A DNA stretch of 49,105 bases from Solirubrobacteraceae bacterium (GTDB taxonomy: Bacteria > Actinomycetota > Thermoleophilia > Solirubrobacterales > Solirubrobacteraceae). The notes under the pieces were generated by a model, which searched no databases, was not told the DNA's origin, and saw only the letters and a program-made list of their open reading frames with translations. Positions within the stretch are counted from its first letter, which is position 1, and each line of letters opens with the position of its first letter. Position numbers and translations under genes: made by a program. Location: NCBI GenBank assembly GCA_016462625.1, contig JAEMSV010000022.1:1-49105 (forward strand). Direction: 5' to 3'. Positions 8,801-16,347 of this stretch are shown one piece after another.

Positions 8801-11463
8801 GTTGCGAGCAACAGGGCGGTGTACGTGGGCGTCGTCGGTGTGGGGCCTGGCTGCACCGACGAGTCGGTCTCAACTGTCCAGGACCGCTGGGCGGTCGTCC
8901 CCGCCTGATCGGTCGCGACCACGGTCACCGTATGGTCACCGTCGGGAACGGTCGCGAGCGCCGCCGCGTAGTCACGATCGAGGGTGCATCCGCCGGGTGT
9001 GCAGGCCTGCGTGCTGAAGTCCTTGCGTGTGCCGTCGATCTTGAGCTCGATGCTCTTCACGCCCGAGTTTGGATCGGTCGCGGTCACGTGGACCGCAGAG
9101 CTGTCTGTCTCCAGCGAGGTGCCTCTGTCGTCCCACAACTCTCCAGTCAGGGCGAACGTCGGCGGGGTGACGTCGGTTCCGACGGTGGGGGACGCGGTCC
9201 GGACCTTGTCGGTGCGGTCGTAGCAGTACGTCCGCGTCGTGCCCTGCGGGTAGGTCACGACCGTCTTGCCGAGGTCGGTGCTCACGCATGGGCTCGTCGG
9301 AGCGGAGTAGGCAAAGGCCGTCGTCTGGTCGTGGGCCGCGACAGTGTCGGGGCCGTACGTGACCTTGCTCACGCGCTTGAGGCTGTCGTACGCCACCTCG
9401 ATCGAGATGGCACCGGGGTAGTCGACCCTGGTGACACGCCCGTGATCGTCGTAGACGTAAGTGGTTGCCTCCGTCTTGCCCATCGCTGATGCGCCGCTGA
9501 GCAGATGGTCGGCATCGTGCTGGTAGGTGGCCTCGTTGGTCCCGTTGCTGATGCCCGTCAGATCTCCTGACGCGTTGTATGTGTAGTCGAGGTGGCGACC
9601 CGTGGTGTCCGTGATCTGCGACAACCCGTTCGAGCCGTAGAGCAGGTTCATCGCGTAGCCGCCGGTGCGGGTGATCTTCACCAGGCGGTGTGGATCGCTG
9701 CTGTCGAACTTCCACTCCTCGCCCGTGGCGCCGAACACGACGGTCACGGTGCCGTCGGGTCCCTCAGTGAGCGTCGCGTTCCACCCAGGTGGTGCCTGGT
9801 AGGTGCCGTCTGCCTTCTGCGAAAACCGGCCGTGCAGACCCCCCGCGCCCTCGAAGATGTACGCACCGTCGACCCAGTAACGCGAGAGTGTCGTCTCGGC
9901 ACCCTTGTCAGCGGTCCAGCCGGGGCCGAAGCGACTAGACGCGAGGTCCCCTGCCGTGTTGAAGGTCCGTGAGAGGTTCAAGGTGCCAGCGCTCGCGGCC
10001 AGGGAGACGTCCTGTTCGTTCATCACGAGATTGCCGTTGCCGACGTTGACTTGAACCTTTGTGGTCGGGGTCGGCTGGATCGTCTCGAAACTCGCCTGGG
10101 GCTCGTTGCCGGTCCGCGGGCGCCAGTCGATGACGATCCCTAGGCCGTCCAGGTTGTCCATGCGATTCAGCGTCTCGTTGGCGGCCTTGACCAGGAGTCC
10201 GCGGTTCGCGGTCGAGCCGTCGAGCCATCCCTGCGCCAAGCGGCCGATGCCCAGCCCGGCCCAACCGCCGGCCCAGGCGCTGTACAGCTTGCGCTTGGTC
10301 TCGCGCGCTCCCATGTCCCCGCCGGCGAGCGTCCACGCGGTCGTCCCGTCGAACTTGTTCCAGGTGGCGTTCGCCGTGTAGGCGCGGGTCAGCGGATACG
10401 CCTCGAGCTCGACATCGGCCGGCGTGGCTGTGTTCCACGTGAAGAAGAAGTCGGACGTCATGATGACCGAGTCGGCGGGCATCACCGCGGCCATCTCGGC
10501 CAGGTCGAAGTCGACGAGCGCTCGGTGAACGCGGCCGTTCTCGCGGCCGACGCTCACCGGCATCGCCGCGGTGGTGCACTTCTTCGTGTCCGCGAGGCTG
10601 CCGCTGGCGAGTTCGCAGGTCGTGCCCGGGCCGATATAGGTGGTCGGATCGATGACGACGGGGAACCGGCGGTCGGGCGAGTCCAGCCACGTGCGATCGG
10701 CGACGACCTGCACCGTCCAGCCACCCGGGGCCTCGGTCAGCTCGTAGCGAACTGCTTGCGAGACCTCGCCGCCGGCATCCTTCATCCACGGCGCCGCGAG
10801 GGTGAACGCCCGCTTACCCGAGCCCTCGCGGAAGACGATCTCTCCCGAGCCGATGGGCTCGGGAGTCAGACCCTGGCTGGCCTTGACCCGGAACGAGAAG
10901 GTGTCGCCCGCAGCCGGTGACGCCAGCGTGAGCGATTCCTTGAGCGCGTCGCCGTCGGCGCGGTAGGCGACCCGAACGTTCGGCAGAGCGTTGTCGAAGG
11001 TCGCCAGCGATCCGCTGACCTTCGCGTCACCGCCGGCGCCCTGAAGCCGGAACGCGACCCAGGCGTCGTCATGCCCGACGCGCACATCGCCTTGGGCGAG
11101 CTCCTTCGGAATCCGGACCTGCAGGGTGCCCCCGCCATTCTCGAGTGCACCACCGCGGTCCTTCAGTGTGTTGTCGATCGGCTTCCAGTCGCCAGAACCG
11201 TCGCGGTAGTTGACCGCACCGAGCGAGATCCGAGTCTGGAGCGAGCCGTCCGATCGGCGGTACGTGCGGCCGCGCTCGGTGCGCATGGAGGGAACCTCGC
11301 CGACGACCTTTGGCTCCGTCCGGGACGGCTTCGGCGGAGTGTTCCCGGGGCCTCCAGCCGCTGTTGCCGTCGCGACGGCGATCAGAGCCAGAAGGGCAAA
11401 GAGAATGCCTGCCGGCCAAGCGAGACCGGCATTGGACTCAACGACCCTTTGAGTGATTCTCAT
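5806..11463 (-). CDS. giant secreted DNRLRE / RHS-repeat / TIM-barrel-like / DUF5648 protein
   Basis: An 1885-residue exported protein. Order, with approximate residues: signal peptide (1-36, hydrophobic LFALLALIAVATATAAGG); N-terminal beta region; DNRLRE-type beta-sandwich (300-395); DUF6531-like entry and RHS/YD segment with YDDHGRVTRVDYPG and YDSLKRVSKVTYGPD (475-710); Ig-like segment (755-865); a globular region with aromatic-rich alternating strands (VIWSEPSHGW, GVSVQSWFFRD, ARYFQIEGAQ), probably a glycosidase-like TIM barrel (878-1158); six DUF5648 repeats (1170-1495) with the signature xPLYxxYS...DHYYST...GYV; SH3-like stretch ending GCAWVDARAV (about 1660-1718); a Cys-containing tail. 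The ATG at 11463 is chosen because it opens the signal peptide and has GAGGGA upstream. No RHS core cleavage motif or toxin tip is visible. Confidence 0.85.
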   Translation of the reverse strand: MRITQRVVESNAGLAWPAGILFALLALIAVATATAAGGPGNTPPKPSRTEPKVVGEVPSMRTERGRTYRRSDGSLQTRISLGAVNYRDGSGDWKPIDNTLKDRGGALENGGGTLQVRIPKELAQGDVRVGHDDAWVAFRLQGAGGDAKVSGSLATFDNALPNVRVAYRADGDALKESLTLASPAAGDTFSFRVKASQGLTPEPIGSGEIVFREGSGKRAFTLAAPWMKDAGGEVSQAVRYELTEAPGGWTVQVVADRTWLDSPDRRFPVVIDPTTYIGPGTTCELASGSLADTKKCTTAAMPVSVGRENGRVHRALVDFDLAEMAAVMPADSVIMTSDFFFTWNTATPADVELEAYPLTRAYTANATWNKFDGTTAWTLAGGDMGARETKRKLYSAWAGGWAGLGIGRLAQGWLDGSTANRGLLVKAANETLNRMDNLDGLGIVIDWRPRTGNEPQASFETIQPTPTTKVQVNVGNGNLVMNEQDVSLAASAGTLNLSRTFNTAGDLASSRFGPGWTADKGAETTLSRYWVDGAYIFEGAGGLHGRFSQKADGTYQAPPGWNATLTEGPDGTVTVVFGATGEEWKFDSSDPHRLVKITRTGGYAMNLLYGSNGLSQITDTTGRHLDYTYNASGDLTGISNGTNEATYQHDADHLLSGASAMGKTEATTYVYDDHGRVTRVDYPGAISIEVAYDSLKRVSKVTYGPDTVAAHDQTTAFAYSAPTSPCVSTDLGKTVVTYPQGTTRTYCYDRTDKVRTASPTVGTDVTPPTFALTGELWDDRGTSLETDSSAVHVTATDPNSGVKSIELKIDGTRKDFSTQACTPGGCTLDRDYAAALATVPDGDHTVTVVATDQAGTTAQRSWTVETDSSVQPGPTPTTPTYTALLLATSHHCSGSGACWTTEDAMRNEYNRYSTAGSKVQPAIRTVNPDKDDVAMLTWERLGFKYFYTAASSDFRQDTSQPLYVPEASATEVLGRTNNLGLYMHEVISYNAAVNGWKWKEAAASVDWALIDRWVSAARAAGKKVIWSEPSHGWVAVLNSGAGRYYFKKWGNAVVPMYATNFPDQINSFSKPGATELAAAYGGSLGVSVQSWFFRDQSQAPSINGTFDLAKAGYDAGARYFQIEGAQTDLAQFGAATPTCTTSDTSGCYLVGVRSFLSSLQTAAAKTPQGTNASRVPLYHYYGHKTGTTLVNDHYYSRGATAPAGYSGGDIVGYVYNVKAPGSVPLYEMYSAKMTDHYYSTSDANMQQAYCDSFLAYRWRSQSGATCGSWSADRTSADIVGYVMPDSYGETVSLKELWNPGTTADPGSGAHYYTANDWLASKFQGSGYPAAPYVVGYLFDNNGQQTELPVAQMWENTSLVDHFYTAVAGEVVQYGGMGYALQGYAGRIRTEPVAGAIPLYEAYSAISKDHFYTIDPFQLYASVDSWMQYTNIRVIGYVPPGPQGAATLPFWQLWNPGTAQNPWWADHFYTTDAGQRSNAMANGYADQGTAGYLAPEAYPTSAQFGGGNGAIENEEAAAVADAFNAAASDAAARALLNGLRPADVAIVESAIRAKIRDGDFVRNIDNGRVEVFRDGQRNWVPSTAIAEDAGIDLGLAKRVTAGVTNAWTAGPDVTGDWEGDLEGYGPGSVFSAINSDYATNGWTSKLPHIEETDADDTQATLRQKPLGHTIGSLLPGDKFDVQDQAHSHDGGHGDQYYWGYAWGGKDGFRGCAWVDARAVDEPSPPKKIKKRVNCGPGKSHTQDNVSSRVPAEWTAPDGDGYPAKTWWNLSGGDDRYDDRLKQNGGNGPRHTRPSKIVCEDAHIYVNYRKRKGAWRLLRDSGYELENGELVGARYRAGSGPGSPRQDTDVYMVYKNISAKKKLGFWGFVSAACVRPVFGSNSPDYTQ

Positions 11464-12147
11464 TGGTGGCGCGTCCCTCGTCGAAGTGCGTGTAGTGGCG
11501 ACGACGTCAATGCTCAGGAAGAACTGAGCTACGTCGGGAGGCGAGAGTGAGGCCGTCGTCGGACGGAATGCGCAAGAACTTTCGACTATGCAGGTAGAAA
11601 TATGTGACTGACGGCAAGCCACAAAATGACAATCTGATGCTCCTGTCTCAGGCCGTCCCGTGGCCGACCGGTCGCGAGGCGAGGCCGAGCTGGCCGCAAC
11701 GGCCACACTGGATCGTCGAAGCTCGACGCCTGATCGGCCGGTGGTACGTGCATCCGTCACCCCTCCGGTCGGGCCGGAAGGGATCGGTCACCGCGGGGCA
11801 ACGACAAGTCCAGTTCGCGCGATTCGCTACTTGCCGAATCGAGCGTGGCGGGCCGGGTTTGCTGTTACGGAAGCGCGAAGTTCGTCGGCCGCACTACCGG
11901 AGGACTCGCGTCACGGCGCGGGGCCACCGCGGACGCGAGGACGTGACGACGCCCATTCGCATCTACCGCTACGTCCTACAGCGGCGCCGACGGGGCGAGA
12001 TCGGACGCCCGCCGCTAGTTCTCGATGCGCGAGTCGGTTTCTGGCTTGGGTTGGCCACAACGCGCGGGTCGGTCGCGATACCCATCCGAGGTGCTGAAAC
12101 GCCGGAAAGGGTCGACAGCGGCGCTCCAGCCGATATGGCGCCGTGGC
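11464..12147 (-). other. non-coding stretch upstream of the RHS gene
   Basis: About 680 bases without a supportable gene. The part nearest the RHS gene (11530-11650) is noticeably richer in A/T than its surroundings and probably holds that gene's promoter. The remainder has open frames on both strands, but their translations are Arg/Pro-rich without conserved-looking segments. No RNA gene is recognised. Confidence 0.5.
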
Positions 12148-12175
12148 GGGTCCCCCGTCCTGCAAGGGGGTTCCC
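12148..12175 (-). terminator. hairpin downstream of tRNA-Phe 3' fragment
   Basis: On the minus strand GGG-AA-CCCCC pairs with GGGGG-A-CCC across a 9-nt loop. It lies immediately after the displaced tRNA-Phe 3' fragment. I read it as the original terminator of tRNA-Phe, left behind with the fragment when the island inserted. Confidence 0.55.
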
Positions 12176-12225
12176 GAATGGCGAGTCCCGGACTTGAACC
12201 GGGGACACCACGATTTTCAGTCGTG
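12176..12225 (-). repeat. left attachment repeat (tRNA-Phe 3' fragment)
   Basis: Fifty bases identical to 23557-23606. They contain the discriminator base, acceptor 3' strand, T arm, variable loop and the whole anticodon arm with GAA anticodon, but not the D arm or acceptor 5' strand, so this is not a functional tRNA. The match starts 3 nt beyond the tRNA 3' end and stops just 5' of the anticodon stem. Perfect identity of the non-functional copy suggests a fairly recent insertion. Confidence 0.9.
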
Positions 12226-12333
12226 CCGGCATCATGGTTGAAGTTCCACGATTTGCAGCGGATTTCGGCGGTTTCCGCGAGGTTAGCGGCGTCCCGACTT
12301 TCGCGGAATTTGCGAGCTTCTTGCGGACGTTAC

Positions 12334-12361
12334 GGCCGACGGTGGCACCCGTCGGCCTTTT
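12334..12361 (+). terminator. textbook Rho-independent terminator with no gene in front of it
   Basis: GGCCGACGG (12334-12342) and CCGTCGGCC (12349-12357) form a perfect 9-bp stem with a 6-nt loop followed by TTTT (12358-12361). It reads rightward, but no plus-strand gene lies to its left within the island. It could be the tail of a lost gene, a barrier against read-through, or a leader attenuator for the TetR gene starting 84 nt later. Confidence 0.75.
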
Positions 12362-12444
12362 CGGCTTGCCGCCTTACGGCACGACCGCGTGCGCTTTGCA
12401 CCACGAGCCGGGTGAGTGCTGGGTGCGAGGCACCGCGTGCGATC

Positions 12445-13113
12445 ATGCGCGGTGTGAGTGCAGCGGAGCGTCCTTACGCCGGACAGACGCCTTCCCAGCG
12501 CTCCGCTGCCCGGCGCGCAGCGCTCCTGGTCGCGGCACAGCAAGCGATTGCTGCCGACGGGTGGCGAAGCCTCACCGTCGAGGTGCTGTGCCGACGCGCC
12601 GGCGTGAACAAGCGGTACTTCTATGAGAGCTTCTCCGACCTGGACGAGCTTGCACAAGCCCTCGTCGACGCGCTGGTCGGCGAACTCCTCGAGGTGGCGT
12701 CGCGCGTCGACCCACACGCGCCGCTGCCCACGCTGGTTCAGGCGACGCTCGGGGAGATCATCCGATGGATGACCGATGAGCCCGAGCGCGCACAGCTGCT
12801 CTTCGGCGAGATGGGATCGAGCCCGGCGCTGGCCCAGCATCGTTCGGACGCGCAGCGCCGCCTCGCAGATGCGATCGGCAGACATGCGAGGAGCGTGCAC
12901 AGTGAGGCGCCCTCCGATGATCCGATCACGGAACTGACCTCGTCGGCGCTGGTGGGAACTCTGGGCCGGGTCGTGCTCGATTGGCTTGACGGCAACATCG
13001 CGATGCCGCGGGAACAGCTGATCGAGGATCTCACGCGGCTGTGGCTCCTGCTCGGCGACGGCGGGGCGCAGATCGCCGTCGATCGGGCGCCAGGGCCCGG
13101 CTCTGCCCTGTAG
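12445..13113 (+). CDS. TetR/AcrR-family transcriptional regulator (copy 1)
   Basis: A 222-residue TetR-type repressor. The N-terminal HTH is seen at about residues 42-66 (SLTVEVLCRRAGVNKRYFYESF), with the conserved RYFYESF recognition helix. The C-terminal half is helical and binds an unknown ligand. It is clearly paralogous to the second TetR at 16447 (both have NKRYFYESFS-LDE and a terminal LIxDxxxLWxxxGDG). A start at GTG 12454 is equally possible: the sequence before it (TGCGAT then a GC run) mirrors that before the GTG of copy 2. The palindrome between this gene and the next plus-strand gene is its probable operator. It is the first gene inside the island. Confidence 0.88.
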   Translation: MRGVSAAERPYAGQTPSQRSAARRAALLVAAQQAIAADGWRSLTVEVLCRRAGVNKRYFYESFSDLDELAQALVDALVGELLEVASRVDPHAPLPTLVQATLGEIIRWMTDEPERAQLLFGEMGSSPALAQHRSDAQRRLADAIGRHARSVHSEAPSDDPITELTSSALVGTLGRVVLDWLDGNIAMPREQLIEDLTRLWLLLGDGGAQIAVDRAPGPGSAL

Positions 13114-13192
13114 CAGGCGGTCAGCAGCCTCCGTGCCTGCCTGCGCGAGGGCGACGCCGCCGCGTCCCCCTTGCGCTTCCGTCGGCACGTGT

Positions 13193-13231
13193 GTAACGCT
13201 AACGTTACTCTGTAACGATTGTGTACCAGAT
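13193..13231 (+). promoter_or_regulatory. candidate TetR operator region
   Basis: GTAACG (13193-13198) and CGTTAC (13203-13208) form an inverted repeat with a 4-nt centre, and a third GTAACG occurs at 13212-13217. Just downstream, ATTGTGTACCAGAT (13218-13231) resembles the arms of the 28-bp palindrome at 16348-16375. The site lies between the TetR copy 1 stop and the ATG of the unknown-protein gene at 13240. Confidence 0.55.
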
Positions 13232-13239
13232 TGGGAGCC

Positions 13240-13890
13240 ATGCCTACCAAGACTGACCCCGTTGCTGTCGACGACCACAGCGCCAGCGCCCAGCTCGCTG
13301 AGCTGCGCGAGCTGAGCGCGACCGACCCAGCCGAAGCGCGCCGCCACGCCTGGCTGCTCCTCCTCGATCTCGGCGAGCGCGACGACCGTCAGGCCCTGCA
13401 CGAGCTCTGGCTCGCGGGGGACCAGCCCGCGGAAGCCCCGGGCCGCACCGTCGGAGTGAACCTCGGGCGCGTCCATGACACCCCACGTGCCCGCATGCAG
13501 AACATGATGCTCCGGTTCGACCCGTGGACCGGCAAGACGATCGGCTCGACGGAGGGGTACAACCGCCTGCTGGCGAGAGCGCTGCCCACCGTCAAGCTGC
13601 TGTCTCGGCGGCGCGCGCCGTGGCGTGACGGCGACGAGATCGCCGCGTTCCCGTTTGACGTCGAGTTCACCGACGGAGCGATCGAGCCGCGTCGACCCGT
13701 CCTCGCGATCAACTACGGCGCGCCCCGTCACGGGAACCCGACGCGGGGCGCGTTCCCTGTGGGCCGGATCCGCGATGAGGTCGTCGAGCTCGTCGACGGG
13801 GTCTACGTCGCCCGTGTGCTCTTCGGCGGGCGCGGTGGCCTCCGGCACATCAGCGCCTTCGGGCTCCTGCGCGACGAGCCGGCCCGCTGA
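13240..13890 (+). CDS. unknown protein, paralogue of the 15593-16321 product (possibly lipocalin-like)
   Basis: A 216-residue soluble protein with no signal peptide. It shares a backbone with the product at 15593-16321: a helical start (AELRELSA..A), then G(R/K)(V/L), W-x-GKT, GYNR, P-x-LLxR, (F/G)F-x-x-E, AI-Y, NP and RDE-VELV-GVY--RVL, ending in RHxxxFxxxR. The W-GK-F and GVYxxRVL parts vaguely recall the GXWXG/DUF4334 beta-barrel pairs of actinobacteria, but the GXWXG signature is missing, so this link is weak inference. A small-ligand carrier or isomerase role would fit beside an SDR. The ATG at 13240 is preferred to a TTG at 13219 inside the putative operator. Its stop overlaps the next ATG by one base (TGATG). 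Confidence 0.72.
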   Translation: MPTKTDPVAVDDHSASAQLAELRELSATDPAEARRHAWLLLLDLGERDDRQALHELWLAGDQPAEAPGRTVGVNLGRVHDTPRARMQNMMLRFDPWTGKTIGSTEGYNRLLARALPTVKLLSRRRAPWRDGDEIAAFPFDVEFTDGAIEPRRPVLAINYGAPRHGNPTRGAFPVGRIRDEVVELVDGVYVARVLFGGRGGLRHISAFGLLRDEPAR

Positions 13891-14720
13891 TGGCCATCGA
13901 CGTCAACGGGGCGACCGTGGCCATCACCGGCGCGGCGCGCGGGATCGGGCGTGCCACCGCACAGACGCTCGTGCGACACGGCGCCACGGTCGTGATCGGC
14001 GACCTCGACGAGGTGACCGTCCACCTCGCCGCTGCCGAGTTGGGTGAGCATGTCCACGGACACGTCCTCGACGTGACGAGGGCGGACTCGTTCGCGCAGT
14101 TCCTGGACGCCGCCGCAACCCACGGGCCGCTGGACGTGCTGATCAACAACGCGGGCATCTGGCGGGTCGGCGACTTCCTCGACCAGTCGCTTACGGACGT
14201 GCAGCAGGAGATCGCAGTCAACCTCGGCGGGACCGTCACCGGCACTGCGCTCGCGCTGCCCGGGATGGTCGCACGCGATCGCGGCCACATCATCAATGTC
14301 TCCTCGCTGGCCGGGAAGATGACGCTCCCCGGCGCCGCCGGCTACGGCGCCAGCAAGTCCGGCGTCGCCGCCCTCGGCCGGACGATCCGCGCTGAGCTTC
14401 CGACGCGAAACGTCCGGGTCTCGACGATCTATCCCGCCACGGTCGCGACGGCGCTGCAGACAGGTATCTCGCTTGCCAAGCAGCAGGTGATCTATCCCGA
14501 GGATGTCGCCGAGGCCATCCTCCGATGCATCAAGGGGAGGAGCGACGAGATCGTGGTGCCTCGCACGCACGCCGCGCTGGCGCTGGCCGAGACGCTGGTC
14601 CCGGCCCGGCCCTTCGATGCGCTCAAGCGCAAGCTGACGCTCGACACGCTCAAGAGCATCGATCACGGCGCACGAGGCGAGTACTACGCCGATCGGTCGG
14701 CGCCTCGCGCCGGCCAGTGA
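13890..14720 (+). CDS. short-chain dehydrogenase/reductase (copy 1)
   Basis: A 276-residue classical SDR. NAD(P)-binding TGAARGIG is at about residues 13-20, an acidic residue after beta-2 (GDLDE) suggests NAD preference, NNAG is near residue 86, and the catalytic set is Ser in NVSS, then Y-G-A-S-K with the Tyr/Lys pair near residues 152-156. It oxidises or reduces a hydroxyl/keto group on an unknown substrate. It overlaps the stop of the upstream unknown-protein gene by one base, so the two are coupled. It is closely similar to the SDR at 14770-15591 (shared GDLD, FLDQ, QQEIAVNLGG and ALPGMV), consistent with module duplication. Confidence 0.92.
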   Translation: MAIDVNGATVAITGAARGIGRATAQTLVRHGATVVIGDLDEVTVHLAAAELGEHVHGHVLDVTRADSFAQFLDAAATHGPLDVLINNAGIWRVGDFLDQSLTDVQQEIAVNLGGTVTGTALALPGMVARDRGHIINVSSLAGKMTLPGAAGYGASKSGVAALGRTIRAELPTRNVRVSTIYPATVATALQTGISLAKQQVIYPEDVAEAILRCIKGRSDEIVVPRTHAALALAETLVPARPFDALKRKLTLDTLKSIDHGARGEYYADRSAPRAGQ

Positions 14721-14730
14721 TGTGCGGCTC

Positions 14731-14759
14731 CGCTGAGGGCGCGGTCGGCGCCCCCAGCG
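14731..14759. terminator. bidirectional terminator between converging SDR genes
   Basis: CGCTG/CAGCG outer arms (14731-14735, 14755-14759) and GGGCGC/GCGCCC inner arms (14737-14742, 14748-14753) give an 11-bp hairpin with one bulge on each side. It lies in the 49-bp gap between two convergent genes. There is no T-tract, as is common in GC-rich genomes. Confidence 0.6.
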
Positions 14760-14769
14760 GGATGCCGGG

Positions 14770-15591
14770 TTACCCGACGTGCTCGTGTCGGCCCTCGTAC
14801 GCTTGGCGTTCAGGGTCGTCGGCGGCCAGCGTGTCGTTCCCGCCGAGATTCCGCTTGGCGAACTCCAGCAACCGCTCGGGGACGGCCTGCTCCGTCGCGC
14901 CGACCGGCGCGAGCCAGCGCGGCAACGTGATCTCGCGGCGGGGGTGGCCGGCGGACGCGACGATCGCCGCGGCGACGTCTTCGGGATCAAGCGTGGGCAC
15001 GCCGCGCGTCTGCAGACCCGTGATCAGCTCGGTGCGCACGGCCGACGGCATGACGGTGCTGATCGTCACTGCTGACTCGGCGATCTCCGCCCGGACGGCT
15101 CGCGACAGGGCGGCGACGGCGAACTTCGAAGCCGAGTACACGGCCGCGCCGGGCGTCGTCATCTTCGCGGCCATCGAGGCCACGTTGACCACATGGCCGT
15201 GGTCGCGTTCCACCATCCCGGGAAGCGCGAGGCGCATGCCGTTGACGACGCCCCCGAGATTGACTGCGATCTCCTGGTGCTGCCCCGCTGGTCGCTGGTC
15301 GAGAAACGGACCGACGCGCATGATCCCGGCGTTGTTGACGAGCATCGCGAGGGGGCCATCGCCCTCGACCGCGCCGAGAAATCGCGCGAACGACGCGGCG
15401 TCGGTGACATCGAGCTGCGCAGCGCGCGCGCCGCGACCGATCTCGGCGGCGGAGGCCTCTGCCTCCTCGAGGTCGAGGTCGCCGATCCACACCCGCGCTC
15501 CGCGGTCGGCGAGGGCGGACGCTGTCGCGCGGCCTATCCCGCGCGCCGCACCGGTGACGCACACGACCGCACCGTCAAGCAGGACAGCCAC
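14770..15591 (-). CDS. short-chain dehydrogenase/reductase (copy 2)
   Basis: A 273-residue classical SDR with GTG start. Motifs: TGAARGIG at about residues 13-20, GDLDLEE (NAD-type acidic residue), NNAG, the catalytic Ser in the NVAS segment, and Y-S-A-S-K. It is near-collinear with the SDR at 13890 (GDLD, FLDQ, HQEIAVNLGG, ALPGMV), so the two are paralogues probably acting on related substrates. The start lies one base after the stop of the unknown-protein gene transcribed ahead of it, forming a two-gene minus-strand operon. Its C-terminal tail differs from copy 1 and is rich in acidic and aromatic residues. Confidence 0.92.
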   Translation of the reverse strand: MAVLLDGAVVCVTGAARGIGRATASALADRGARVWIGDLDLEEAEASAAEIGRGARAAQLDVTDAASFARFLGAVEGDGPLAMLVNNAGIMRVGPFLDQRPAGQHQEIAVNLGGVVNGMRLALPGMVERDHGHVVNVASMAAKMTTPGAAVYSASKFAVAALSRAVRAEIAESAVTISTVMPSAVRTELITGLQTRGVPTLDPEDVAAAIVASAGHPRREITLPRWLAPVGATEQAVPERLLEFAKRNLGGNDTLAADDPERQAYEGRHEHVG

Positions 15592-15592
15592 G

Positions 15593-16321
15593 TCAGACCC
15601 CTGCCACGATCGGCTCGCGCACCGCGAAGAACCCGACGTGACGCCACGCGTTCCGATGGTCGAGGAGCACGCGGCCGAGGTAGACCCCGGGCACCAGCTC
15701 GACGAGCTCGTCGCGGGTTTGGCGCACCATCATCGGGCTGCGGTGCGGATTGCGGTACGCCCGCTTTGCGTACGTGATCGCCCGGACCTCGGGGTGTGGC
15801 GGATAGGGCGACCGGCCGATCTCGTGGTCGAATCCGAAGCCCTGCAGCTCGCTGCTGCCGGCGATGCGGCGGAAGCGATGCCCACGCGTCAGGAGCAGCA
15901 TCGGCAGCCACGTCGCACGCGTGATGCGGTTGTAGCCGGTGCCCGACTCCGCGTCGAACGTCTTGCCCCTCCAGCCGAGGCCGATGCGCTTGCCCACCGC
16001 GTTGGAGAAGTTCACGACGCGAGCGCCCGGACCGTTGAAGAGCTTGCCGACAAGGAGGCCCTCGGTGTCACCGCGCGGTGCTGAGCTCGCGAAGCCGAGC
16101 GGGAACAGCGCGGTCAGCCGCTCGCGCGCATCTGCGGCGCTCAGCTCGCCGATCCACCGCCAGGTCTCAGCGTGCGCGCGGTGTGGCGCTTCGGCAGCGA
16201 GCGCGCGCAGCTCGGCGAGATGCAGCGCGTCGGCCATGAGCTGCTCCCGGATGAAGGCCTCCTCGCGCGAGTGTTGCTTCGTTGCGCGAGGACGCGAAGT
16301 GGACGGAGTGGTTGTGGTCAT
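15593..16321 (-). CDS. unknown protein, paralogue of the 13240-13890 product (possibly lipocalin-like)
   Basis: A 242-residue soluble protein with a polar, Thr/Ser-rich N-terminus and a helical segment (LAELRALAAEAP), followed by beta-rich sequence. It shares with its paralogue GKLF, W-R-GKTFD, GYNR, LPMLLLTRG, GFGFDHE, RAITYAKR, RNP and RDELVELVPGVYLGRVL. The stretch GWRGKTFD followed by a short loop recalls GXWXG/DUF4334-type barrels, but no database family is asserted. It is transcribed away from the adjacent TetR copy 2 and coupled to SDR copy 2. The ATG at 16321 is used because an in-frame codon at 16360 would lie inside the palindromic operator. Confidence 0.72.
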   Translation of the reverse strand: MTTTTPSTSRPRATKQHSREEAFIREQLMADALHLAELRALAAEAPHRAHAETWRWIGELSAADARERLTALFPLGFASSAPRGDTEGLLVGKLFNGPGARVVNFSNAVGKRIGLGWRGKTFDAESGTGYNRITRATWLPMLLLTRGHRFRRIAGSSELQGFGFDHEIGRSPYPPHPEVRAITYAKRAYRNPHRSPMMVRQTRDELVELVPGVYLGRVLLDHRNAWRHVGFFAVREPIVAGV

Positions 16322-16347
16322 TGCGGGTGCCTTCGGGACGGTCGGAG

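Noticed and set aside
5806..11463. RHS protein as a polymorphic toxin
   Set aside because: No core autoproteolysis motif, no variable C-terminal toxin and no small immunity gene next to it.
11604..12197. Plus-strand open frame as a gene upstream of the island
   Set aside because: Arg/Pro-rich translation without motifs, no ribosome binding site, runs into the tRNA fragment.
12179..12225. A second tRNA-Phe gene
   Set aside because: Only the 3' 47 nt are present; there is no D arm and no acceptor 5' strand, so it is an attachment-site fragment.
12025..12444. Amino-terminal extension of TetR copy 1 read through the tRNA fragment (translation such as PGLEPGTPRFSVV)
   Set aside because: That translation is the familiar artefact of reading through tRNA-Phe; TetR homology begins only near 12445.
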